DNA of 27,995 nt from contig JAEDEG010000035.1 in the NCBI GenBank assembly GCA_016293435.1, positions 1-27,995 on the forward strand, written 5' to 3'. Numbering within the stretch: position 1 is the first letter of the stretch; every line of letters begins with the position of its first letter. The notes below the pieces were generated by a model. It was not told where the DNA came from. It did no database searches and saw nothing but the letters and a program-made list of their open reading frames with translations. Below are positions 1-6,641 of this stretch, piece by piece. A program made the translations under genes and the position numbers. Source of the stretch: Clostridia bacterium. GTDB lineage: Bacteria > Bacillota > Clostridia > UMGS1810.

Positions 1-1
1 T

Positions 2-181
2 AATGCTTTTTTAAGCAGAGAAGAATTGATTCGCACTATTTACCATGAAAAACAACATGTTTTGCAATTCAAAAAATATGGAATTGCATCTGTAGAAAAA
101 AATCGTGCGGCATTTGAACAAGAAGCATATGATTTAGAAAATAAATTTATAGATGCATTGCGAAAGAGAGGACTGATATAG
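2..181 (+). CDS. C-terminal fragment of a zincin-like phage-type protein
   Basis: An open frame enters from the left edge and ends at TAG 179-181, giving 59 residues with no start in the window. It contains HEKQH (about residues 17-21), a match to the HExxH zinc-protease signature, in the context TIYHEKQHVLQFKKYG, followed by a charged helical tail ending RKRGLI. Similar HExxH tails occur at the C-termini of phage head and toxin proteins, but I assign the family by resemblance only. The next gene, a small zinc-ribbon protein, starts two bases after this stop, so the two are probably translationally coupled. The function of the missing N-terminal part cannot be judged. Confidence 0.6.
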   Translation, partial: NAFLSREELIRTIYHEKQHVLQFKKYGIASVEKNRAAFEQEAYDLENKFIDALRKRGLI

Positions 182-182
182 T

Positions 183-359
183 GTGTTTACAAATAATTTG
201 ATACAATACGAGACTACCGGCAAACTGGGATTATGTCCTGAATGTAATAAACAATTATCAATAGAGAAAATTAGTTTCCCAAATAGAACAGATGCTCAAA
301 TAACCTGTTCAAATTGCAATAAAACAGAATATTATACCGGAACAACAAACGCCGACTAA
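183..359 (+). CDS. small four-cysteine zinc-ribbon protein
   Basis: This 58-residue protein starts at GTG 183, two bases after the upstream stop, with GAGAGG at about 165-170 as a possible ribosome binding site. Two CxxC pairs, CPEC and CSNC, are about 30 residues apart, which is the layout of a rubredoxin-like zinc ribbon. It ends TNAD and is followed at once by a strong terminator, so it is the last gene of its unit. Tight coupling to the upstream HExxH fragment could mean an accessory or immunity-type partner, but nothing in the sequence proves that. It is too short for confident family assignment. Confidence 0.55.
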   Translation: MFTNNLIQYETTGKLGLCPECNKQLSIEKISFPNRTDAQITCSNCNKTEYYTGTTNAD

Positions 360-394
360 TACCACCCTACTGGTGCAGTAAGGTGGTATTTTTA
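358..394 (+). terminator. intrinsic terminator after the zinc-ribbon gene
   Basis: A 9-bp stem (AATACCACC with GGTGGTATT) is extended by a short inner stem (TAC/GTA) and followed by a T run at 389-393. It overlaps the stop codon at 357-359. Confidence 0.85.
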
Positions 395-497
395 TGCCGT
401 AAATTTAACAACCAAAGCATTTACATTAATTTTGGGGTCACCTCAGGCAGGGTGCTTTTTAAGTCCTCAAAAATAGTTTTAAAGGTGGTTTACATAA

Positions 498-815
498 ATG
501 AACGATAATTTTAAATGTATTTATAAAATCCTAAAGACGCTTGAAAAAGCAATGGATTATAGCGAATATGATTTTGATATAATAAGTTATAAATCATTGA
601 ATATATCTGAAGAGCGTTGGAAGTGCTATATTGAAATGCTTTTTGACAATGGTTATGTAAAAGGTGTATCGATAAGAGAATATCCTATTGACAACGAAAA
701 GCTTGTTGACATATCAAATATGAGAATAACACTAAAAGGTCTTGAATATCTATCTGAAAATCATATAATGCAGAGAATGTATAATGTGGCGAGGGGTATA
801 AAAGAATTTATATAA
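498..815 (+). CDS. YjcQ-family phage-related protein
   Basis: This 105-residue protein opens with FKCIYKILKTLEKAMDY and contains ISEERWKCYIEMLFDNGYVKG and ITLKGLEYL. This is the pattern of the YjcQ family, small winged-helix-like proteins common in Firmicutes prophages. The WKCYIEML...GYVKG portion looks like a helix-turn-helix plus wing. A good ribosome binding site (AAAGGTGG, about 480-487) lies 10 bases before ATG. The biochemical role of the family is not established. It sits between a terminator and the hicAB promoter, so it appears monocistronic. No clear promoter was found in 395-480. Confidence 0.8.
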   Translation: MNDNFKCIYKILKTLEKAMDYSEYDFDIISYKSLNISEERWKCYIEMLFDNGYVKGVSIREYPIDNEKLVDISNMRITLKGLEYLSENHIMQRMYNVARGIKEFI

Positions 816-833
816 AAATATTTTAAAAAAGTA

Positions 834-862
834 TTGACAAATGCGTATAAAAGGCGTATGAT
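834..862 (+). promoter_or_regulatory. consensus vegetative promoter for hicAB
   Basis: TTGACA at 834-839 and TATGAT at 857-862 are separated by exactly 17 bases. The hicA ribosome binding site (GGGGGAGG, about 874-881) follows closely, so the leader is very short. Confidence 0.85.
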
Positions 863-886
863 AATATATGAAAGGGGGAGGAACCT

Positions 887-1060
887 ATGAAACGTCGGGA
901 TTTAATAAATATATTAGAGCGTAACGGTTGGTACTACAAACGGAGCGGAGGCAATCATGACATATACACTAACGGAAAGGACATAGAACCTATTTCCCGA
1001 CAGCGAGAAATTAAGGAATCCGTAGCACAGGCAATAATAAGGAGGCGGGGGCTAAAATAA
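887..1060 (+). CDS. hicA: HicA-type mRNA interferase toxin
   Basis: This 57-residue protein begins MKRRDLINILERNGWYYKR and contains GGNHDIYTNG, the HicA loop that carries the catalytic histidine, followed by an ISRQREIKE segment and a basic C-terminus. Length and order match HicA, which folds like a double-stranded-RNA-binding domain and cleaves mRNA when free of its antitoxin. A strong ribosome binding site and a consensus promoter lie directly upstream. The HicB-type gene follows after 52 bases, so both gene order and size fit a class hicAB operon. The gene looks intact. A 7-bp hairpin (GGGGGCT/AGTCCCC, 1047-1067) straddles its stop codon. Confidence 0.9.
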   Translation: MKRRDLINILERNGWYYKRSGGNHDIYTNGKDIEPISRQREIKESVAQAIIRRRGLK

Positions 1061-1112
1061 AGTCCCCATAAAACTCCGAATAATATATATTATAATACGA
1101 GGAGGTCTATTT

Positions 1113-1508
1113 ATGAAAAGTGTATATCCTGTTATTTTGAAACCGGAATCGGACGGGTTTTTTGTATACATTCCCGATTTTGATGCAAACACGCAAGGAG
1201 AAACAATAGCGGATGCCATAGATCAAGCCAGGGATGCCATAGGAATTATGGGTATAGATATGGAGGATGATAAAAAGTCTTTACCTACTCCGTCAGACTT
1301 AAAAACCATAAAAGTCGGAGCTAATGAAATTGTTTCCCTGGTTGATATTGATTTTAAGGAATATCGCCGAAAGAATGAGATTAAAACTGTTAAAAAGAAC
1401 TGCACGCTCCCGAGCTGGCTAAGTTACGAAGCAGAAAAAGCAAATATAAATTTTTCGGCAATTCTTCAGGCGGCATTAAAAAAAGAATTGCATATAAAAG
1501 ACAGATAA
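1113..1508 (+). CDS. hicB: HicB-family antitoxin
   Basis: This 131-residue protein has the HicB N-terminal partial RNase-H-like fold: YPVILKPESDGFFVYIPDF, then TIADAIDQARDAIGI. The C-terminal part (about 98-128) contains LPSWLSYEAEKANINFSAILQAALK, typical of the ribbon-helix-helix or HTH DNA-binding tail. HicB binds and blocks HicA and represses the operon. A strong ribosome binding site (GAGGAGG, about 1099-1105) lies before ATG 1113. The 52-bp gap from hicA contains TATAAT at 1091-1096 without a matching -35, so separate transcription of the antitoxin is possible but unsupported. The pair is intact although the surrounding phage genes are decayed. Confidence 0.9.
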   Translation: MKSVYPVILKPESDGFFVYIPDFDANTQGETIADAIDQARDAIGIMGIDMEDDKKSLPTPSDLKTIKVGANEIVSLVDIDFKEYRRKNEIKTVKKNCTLPSWLSYEAEKANINFSAILQAALKKELHIKDR

Positions 1509-1561
1509 TATGGTCATGAACATAACGATTATAGCATAGAATTTTTATAATTAAATTCAAT

Positions 1562-1599
1562 AAAAAATCCACTTACATCAAATTGTAGGTGGTTTTTTT
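1562..1599 (+). terminator. terminator after hicB
   Basis: The stem CCACTTACA/TGTAGGTGG (1569-1577 with 1584-1592) has one T-G wobble and is flanked by six A and seven T bases. It could act on both strands. Confidence 0.85.
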
Positions 1600-1645
1600 A
1601 TACATAAATTTATGGTTGACGAACCTTAAACGGAAATGAGCTTAT

Positions 1646-1938
1646 ATGGCTGAACAAATTACAACACCTACACCGGAGGGAAATCCGGGCACCGGTGGTT
1701 CACCTGCACCCACGGAGAAAACATTCACGCAGGCAGAGGTCGACAGTCTTATTTTCGAGCGTCTCAATCGCGATAGACGTACCAGAGAATCAGACCCGGA
1801 CTTTAATGCCTTTAAGGAATGGCAGAAAACATACTTCCAAATCATGAATCGGAGGCGCGTGAGTTTTTTGTTGCCGGTCAGATGGACGCACAGGGTCGTT
1901 TGATTGGAAAGACAAATGCAATGCTTGTTCCGAACTAG
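1646..1938 (+). pseudogene. phage scaffold-like gene fragment, frameshifted
   Basis: An ATG at 1646 opens a Pro/Gly/Thr-rich head (TPTPEGNPGTGGSPAPTEK) followed by FTQAEVDSLIFERLNRDRR, a pattern seen in DUF4355-type phage scaffold proteins. After FKEWQ (near 1820) the frame degenerates. In another frame the sequence continues as NILPNHESEAREFFVAGQMD and ends at TAG 1936-1938. A normal scaffold protein is about 180-220 residues, so this is a truncated, shifted remnant. It is the 5' border of the polyvalent-protein debris that follows. The scaffold assignment rests on a short motif. Confidence 0.5.
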
Positions 1939-2029
1939 ACGCTTAAAAATATGCAGAGAAGCGGTCAGATTAATTCTGTAACCGTGAGGGCAATCAACTC
2001 ATTAGCCTCGAAGCTTGGCGTAAATATAA

Positions 2030-2142
2030 CTAAATTAAGATGTCCCCCGCCTCTATAGGCGGCGGGTGACATTTAATTTTTTCAGTGGAAGTTCAATATC
2101 CCACTGAAAACGTTGAATGACGCGGCTTTGCCGCTTATTGAA
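2030..2142 (+). mobile_element. 113-bp three-hairpin repeat element, copy 1
   Basis: The element runs from CTAAATTAAGATG to GCCGCTTATTGAA and is preceded by TATAA (2025-2029). Hairpin 1 is AAATTAA.TGT.CCC.CCGCC, loop TCTATA, GGCGG.GGG.ACA.TTAATTT. Hairpin 2 is CAGTGGGAG/CTCCCACTG around TTCAAT. Hairpin 3 is TTGAATGA.GCGGC, loop TTT, GCCGC.TTATTGAA. In this copy hairpin 2 carries two unpaired changes. Deleting the 113 bases rejoins the phage gene in frame. No protein is encoded. The class (IS200/IS605-derived non-autonomous element or mobile structured RNA) is inference. Confidence 0.85.
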
Positions 2143-2423
2143 GATTTTCTGATATGATGAAAGACGGTGAAGCCGGTTATTTTAACAAGGCAACCGGAAC
2201 TCTTATGATAAATGCGAATGCAAAGAACAAATATTTTTTAACCGCAGTGCATGAATCAATTCATGCAATAAGGACTATTCATCCCGAGAGCTACAACAAG
2301 CTAAGCGATATTGTGTATGAAGTGCTGAGCGGCAATGAATCGAGCTTTGATAAAGCATGGAACAAAACTCTTGCTATATACAAAAAAGAAGCAACAAAAG
2401 ACGGAAAGCTTAATCGTGACCTT

Positions 2424-2735
2424 ATTGATGAAGAGCTCACCGCAAAGGTTGTGTCTCACCTTTTGACAGATGAAAGCTACATAAAGGAGCTTGCAAAGAC
2501 CAACCGCAATGCTGTGCAAAGAATATACGATGCGATTGTTGATTTGTTTGAGAAAATATTCAAACGATACAGTGAAAATGCGACACCGTCGGAAGTTGAG
2601 TTTAAGGATGCATTAAAGGAGCTGCAGAGTGATTTTAACTCTGTTAAGGCTATGTATGAAAATACGCTGAAAGAGACAACCAATGTACAGCAGAGTAAAA
2701 TAGTGCTGCCGAAGAGCGGCGATGGTGCAGATGTA
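2424..2735 (+). repeat. direct repeat, copy A (polyvalent helical region)
   Basis: About 310 bases encoding IDEELTAKVVSHLLTDES through KIVLPKSG are nearly identical to 6838-7149. By eye there are about six substitutions plus one inserted base in the second copy. The repeats are about 4.4 kb apart and flank the glycyl radical cassette. Confidence 0.9.
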
Positions 2736-2808
2736 CTTAATTCAAAAGAATCATTGACAGATGACCTTGAAGATGATAATATTAAATCATCAAAAGGAGG
2801 ACAATCAT

Positions 2809-3084
2809 ATGGACAAACAACAAACAACGGCAGAGGAACTGGCAGAGTTTCTGCGGAATCTGGGAATAAAAGAGGAAGGGATTCTGGCAATAAACGAAAT
2901 GTTCCCACTGAAGAAGCAGAAACATCACATCAAATATCAGATAACCAAAAGTATAGAACGGGGGTTGGAGATAAAAAAAGCGGTTTGGAAAGCTTGGTAC
3001 GTGGGTTGGAAAGTTCAGAAAGTACGAGAGAATCATCCGGTGGTTGGCGAACAACCGAAAACAGAAGATTTCAACAAGCTATAG
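2809..3084 (+). CDS. possible overlapping small gene inside the polyvalent linker
   Basis: In the +1 frame relative to the surrounding polyvalent sequence, ATG 2809 opens a 91-residue frame with a textbook ribosome binding site (AAAAGGAGG 2792-2800, 8 bases away). The protein starts MDKQQTTAEELAEFLRNLGI, has an amphipathic acidic N-terminal helix, then a basic, Trp-rich stretch (VWKAWYVGWKVQKV) and ends DFNKL. I recognise no family. The main frame in the same stretch is a Gly/Ser/Arg/Asn-rich linker, the kind of sequence that tolerates overprinting. It could equally be a chance open frame. Kept as tentative because of the ribosome binding site. Confidence 0.3.
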   Translation: MDKQQTTAEELAEFLRNLGIKEEGILAINEMFPLKKQKHHIKYQITKSIERGLEIKKAVWKAWYVGWKVQKVRENHPVVGEQPKTEDFNKL

Positions 3085-3587
3085 AAAACAACGATATAAG
3101 AACGGCTGTTGAAATGTTAGATAACTATGCAGAAAAAAACGGATATTTTCCGTTAAAAATGTATCACGGAACAAAGTCTAAAGATGTTTTCACAATTTTT
3201 CGTAAAGAAAGTCCGATATGGGTGACAGGGGATAATGATTATGCAAACGCATATGTGCTTTTGCCTTCGAATTTAGACGAAAAACAATCTGCCAAATTGC
3301 ATACATACAAAGGAAGCAATGTATACGAATTGTATGTTAAAATGAGTAAGATATTAGATTTGGGAAATATCGAAGAAAAAATCGACTCGCCGGAAAAGCT
3401 AAAGGATTTTTGTGCCAAAATGGTGATACCGATGGCTTTAACGACGAGCTTGATGAGCCGGGCGAACCAATTATACGGAATGGTAAAATTGTTGTTTCGT
3501 GCTTTGACACTGTTACAAACGATATAGTTATCAATACTGCACACGAACTGCCTGCAACGCTTGCGCAAATTGACTTGGAGGATTAAA

Positions 3588-5588
3588 ATGACTGACTTGA
3601 ATTGCATTAAAGAATTGGTTTTTGAAAGTGATAATGAAGCATGTTTTATTGAACGTGAACGGATATTGAACCGTTTGGAAAAAGAATTCGGCGAGTATAA
3701 CGAACCTGATAAATATGCTCTCATATTTTCAAGGTTAATGTCGGAGGTTTCAACACCGATAGAGGATTGTGATTATTTTGCAGGCAGAGTGCTTGAAGAA
3801 AAGCCTGACTCGGGTATGTCTGCACCGAATCGGCTTTTGTGTGCGACCGGACATATGAGTCCCGATTATGAGAGCTTGCTTAAATACGGTTTAAAGGGTG
3901 TATTGAAAAAAATAAAAGATGCAGCGGAGGAAAAAGTTGATGAAGATTCATTGATTTTTGCTCAAAATGCAGAGATAGTTGTGAATGCAATTAAGAGCTA
4001 TACTGAAAGATATGCAGCAACTGCAAAAAGCAAAGGCTTTGACCGGATGGCAAATGCACTTGAAAAAGTGCCGTATGAACCGGCATATGATTTTTATTCC
4101 GCACTTCAGAGCATCTGGATTATGCATATGATTGCAAGCTGTTATGTGGGTGAGCGTGATTATGCATTCGGACGGTTTGATGAGTATATGCTGCCTTTTT
4201 ATGAAAAAGCGATAGCGGACGGAGCAAGTAAGGAAGAATTAACCGAGCTTTTGTCAGGTTTTCTTATCAAAACAAACGAAATCTGCGGCAGAGGAACGCA
4301 TAATTATAAACCAAAACCTGTTTTGTGCCAATCTTCAAAGCAGTATGTCAATATCGGCGGTGAAAATCCGAATGAGTTTTCAAAGCTGGTTTTAAAATCT
4401 GCGGTAATGAATAATATGGCACAGCCACAGATTACGGTTTTATTAAAGCCGGAGGCAAGCGAAGAATTTACAAAAGAAGTATTTGCGGCAATGAACAAAC
4501 TTGTTGACAAACTCCATATATATAACTATGATTTAATTGTAAATGCGCTTATTAAAAAGGGTATTTCGCCGGAGGATGCAAAGAAGTTTACATTTTCTGC
4601 GTGCTGTACATTTGATTTGAATTATTATTCGTATCGGCTCGAATATTACACCCCGACACTGCAAATTTTTCTTGATGTGATAAATAGTAAGGAATATTCA
4701 GATCTTGAACATCTCGCAAAGGACTTGACCGCAGCGCTGAAAAATGATATTCAAAATGACATAGAAAATAAAGAAAAAGGCTTTTCCGACAAAGAATATG
4801 CGAGAAAATGCTTTATGCTTGATTGCCTGCTTCATACCGATACGGCATACAAAGGTATCTATCCTTGTGACGGCAATTCAAAGTATAAGATATTCAATGT
4901 GTTTTGCCCCGGTGTTGCAACTTTGGGTGATTCACTCATGGTGTTGGATAAGCTTGTTTTTAAGGAAAAGAGATTTTCATATAATGAGTTTGTGGAAATA
5001 TTAAATAACAATTATGAAAATCAAGAGGAGTTAAGACGGGAGATTTTGAATTATACTCGGTTCGGCAATGATTCTGATGCGGATGAATACACGGTTATTG
5101 CGGCAAATTCGTTTTTGGATGCTGTTGACGAACTTGAGCTTAAAGAAAACTATTATGCAATAGGCGGTTTTTATTCGCTTGAGCGTGATAATACTTGGAC
5201 GGTAAGGGCAACACCCGATGGCAGAAAAGACGGCGAACCGTTCAGTGAAAACCAATCACCGACATACGGGGCAGATAAAAACGGAATTACCGCACTTTTG
5301 AAAAGCCTGTCCAAACTTCCGTTTGAGAGAACGGTAACCGGAGGATTAAATCTCACATTTTCACAGAATGTATCCGCAGATATTTTAAAAGCGTTGGCAG
5401 TATCGTATTTTAAATTGGGTGGATTGCATATCGGAATAAGTGTTATAAATGCGGAAACACTGAAAGATGCAATGAAAAATCCGGATAAGTATAAAAGTCT
5501 CACAGTCAGACTATACGGATTCAGCGAATATTTTGTAAGCTTGCCAAAATGGCAGCAAATGGCGGTTTTAAAAAGGACTCAATATTGA
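3588..5588 (+). CDS. glycyl radical enzyme (pyruvate formate-lyase-like), substrate unknown
   Basis: This 666-residue enzyme starts at ATG 3588, 6 bases after GGAGG (3577-3581). The C-terminal glycyl radical motif is RLYGFSEYFVSL followed by WQQMAVLKRT, placing the radical on Gly644. The active-site segment is SACCTFD with Cys339-Cys340, a double cysteine as in pyruvate formate-lyase, not the GCxE of the dehydratases and C-N or C-S lyases. The C-terminal GGLHIGISVINAETLKDAMKNP is typical of the family. At 666 residues it is shorter than most members (about 760-850). The activase gene follows 16 bases later in an operon. The dyad argues for thiyl chemistry of the PFL type, but pyruvate itself is not implied. 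It sits inside phage debris, suggesting transfer as a cassette. Confidence 0.88.
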   Translation: MTDLNCIKELVFESDNEACFIERERILNRLEKEFGEYNEPDKYALIFSRLMSEVSTPIEDCDYFAGRVLEEKPDSGMSAPNRLLCATGHMSPDYESLLKYGLKGVLKKIKDAAEEKVDEDSLIFAQNAEIVVNAIKSYTERYAATAKSKGFDRMANALEKVPYEPAYDFYSALQSIWIMHMIASCYVGERDYAFGRFDEYMLPFYEKAIADGASKEELTELLSGFLIKTNEICGRGTHNYKPKPVLCQSSKQYVNIGGENPNEFSKLVLKSAVMNNMAQPQITVLLKPEASEEFTKEVFAAMNKLVDKLHIYNYDLIVNALIKKGISPEDAKKFTFSACCTFDLNYYSYRLEYYTPTLQIFLDVINSKEYSDLEHLAKDLTAALKNDIQNDIENKEKGFSDKEYARKCFMLDCLLHTDTAYKGIYPCDGNSKYKIFNVFCPGVATLGDSLMVLDKLVFKEKRFSYNEFVEILNNNYENQEELRREILNYTRFGNDSDADEYTVIAANSFLDAVDELELKENYYAIGGFYSLERDNTWTVRATPDGRKDGEPFSENQSPTYGADKNGITALLKSLSKLPFERTVTGGLNLTFSQNVSADILKALAVSYFKLGGLHIGISVINAETLKDAMKNPDKYKSLTVRLYGFSEYFVSLPKWQQMAVLKRTQY

Positions 5589-5604
5589 TTTTAGGGTGAA
5601 CACA

Positions 5605-6498
5605 ATGAAAGGAACAATATTTAACATACAGAAATTCTGTGTAAATGACGGACCGGGAATACGGACAACTGTATTTTTGAAAGGCTGTCCGTTAAAGTGT
5701 ATATGGTGTCATAACCCGGAGTCACAGTCCGAAAAACAGGAAATTATGTTTTATAAGGACAAGTGTGTAAACTGCGGGCGTTGTGCCGCCGTTTGCGAAA
5801 ACGGATGCCATTTGTTTGATAATGGGGTTCACAAATTTGCACAAAAAAATTGCATAAAATGTTTTGAGTGTACAAAAACAGGCTGCGAAGCACTTGAGAA
5901 GGTAGGGCGGGAGATTACAACAGATGAAGTAATAGATGAGGTTTTAAAAGACAAAATTTTTTATGACAATTCCGGAGGCGGAATAACTCTGTCAGGTGGT
6001 GAGCCGCTGTGTCAGTTTGATTTTTCTTTGGAAATACTGAAAAAAGCAAAAGAAAATGGATTACACACTGCAATAGAAACTTGCGGTTTTACATCGACAG
6101 ACAGAATAAAAGAAATATCCAAGTATGTTGATTTATTTTTGTTTGATTATAAGGAGACGACCGACGAACTGCATAAAAAGTTTACAGGTGTAAGTAACGG
6201 TGTGATTTTGGATAATTTAGCTCTTTTGAACAATATGGAAAAAAGTATTATTCTCCGATGTCCTATAATTCCGAAATGTAATGACAGAAAAGAACATTTT
6301 GAAGGCATCTGCAATGTCGCAAATAGATTTAAGAATGTTTTGCATATAGAGTTGGAACCTTATCATTCGTTGGGAGAAAGCAAATATGAATCGCTAGGGT
6401 TAATAGAAAGTAGATTTCATTCTCCGGATGATTCAGAAAAAGAGGGTTGGCTTTTTGAAATTTCGTACGGCACAGATAAAAAAGTCGGATTTGCTTAA
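5605..6498 (+). CDS. glycyl radical enzyme activase (radical SAM)
   Basis: This 297-residue protein has the activase signature CPLKCIWC (Cys28, Cys32, Cys35; CX3CX2C), which holds the [4Fe-4S] cluster that cleaves S-adenosylmethionine. An inserted two-cluster ferredoxin-like domain follows (CVNCGRCAAVCENGC and CIKCFECTKTGC), then the GGGITLSGGEPL segment that binds SAM. It generates the radical on Gly644 of the upstream enzyme. ATG 5605 is preferred over GTG 5596 because AGGGTGA (5593-5599) lies at correct spacing. The protein looks complete and begins KGTIFNIQKFCVNDGPGIRT, the usual family opening. Its extra iron-sulfur domain is standard for activases other than classical PflA. It is followed by repeat element copy 2. 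Confidence 0.92.
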   Translation: MKGTIFNIQKFCVNDGPGIRTTVFLKGCPLKCIWCHNPESQSEKQEIMFYKDKCVNCGRCAAVCENGCHLFDNGVHKFAQKNCIKCFECTKTGCEALEKVGREITTDEVIDEVLKDKIFYDNSGGGITLSGGEPLCQFDFSLEILKKAKENGLHTAIETCGFTSTDRIKEISKYVDLFLFDYKETTDELHKKFTGVSNGVILDNLALLNNMEKSIILRCPIIPKCNDRKEHFEGICNVANRFKNVLHIELEPYHSLGESKYESLGLIESRFHSPDDSEKEGWLFEISYGTDKKVGFA

Positions 6499-6528
6499 AT
6501 CAGTTTTCTTGAAAATAACACTTTATAA

Positions 6529-6641
6529 CTAAATTAAGATGCCCCCCGCCTCTATAGGCGGCGGGTGACATTTAATTTTTTCAGTGGGAGTTCAATCTCC
6601 CACTGAAAACGTTGAATGACGCGGCTTTGCCGCTTATTGAA
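6529..6641 (+). mobile_element. 113-bp three-hairpin repeat element, copy 2
   Basis: The same 113-bp sequence as at 2030-2142 is preceded by TATAA (6524-6528). Hairpin 2 is perfect here (CAGTGGGAG, loop TTCAAT, CTCCCACTG). It lies 30 bases after the activase stop and directly abuts the ART-like remnant that continues with aagcgttttgg on its right. Confidence 0.88.

Larger units (their letters stand above)
1939..3586 (+). pseudogene. remnant A of a phage polyvalent protein: zincin plus ART-like domains
   Basis: Coding similarity starts with INSLASKLGVNI (to 2029), is split by the 113-bp element, and resumes as FSDMMKDGEAGYF from 2145. A zincin motif HESIH (2250-2264) follows, then a helical region (IDEELTAK... 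to about 2735), a Gly/Ser/Arg-rich linker (about 2780-3060), and an ADP-ribosyltransferase-like start: FQQAIENNDIRTAVEMLDN then KMYHGT (about 3160) and WVTGDNDYANAY. In frame, an ATG 2154 reading ends at 3527. A -1 shift at AAAA 3417-3420 instead gives NGDTDGFNDELDEPGEP and runs to TAA 3584-3586. Such multi-domain proteins are carried by phages and mobile elements and are thought to be injected effectors. This copy is broken at both ends. Confidence 0.65.

Noticed and set aside
1091..1096. A separate hicB promoter
   Set aside because: TATAAT is present but the -35 position reads ATAAAA; the evidence is too thin.
2025..2142. The 113-bp element as a riboswitch or intrinsic terminator
   Set aside because: Copies lie in both gene-internal and 3' positions, in either orientation, without a consistent downstream gene or T run; dispersal fits a mobile repeat better.
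3411..3586. Programmed -1 frameshift in polyvalent remnant A
   Set aside because: The tract GCCAAAATGG is a weak slippery site, no downstream structure stands out, and the gene has other lesions.
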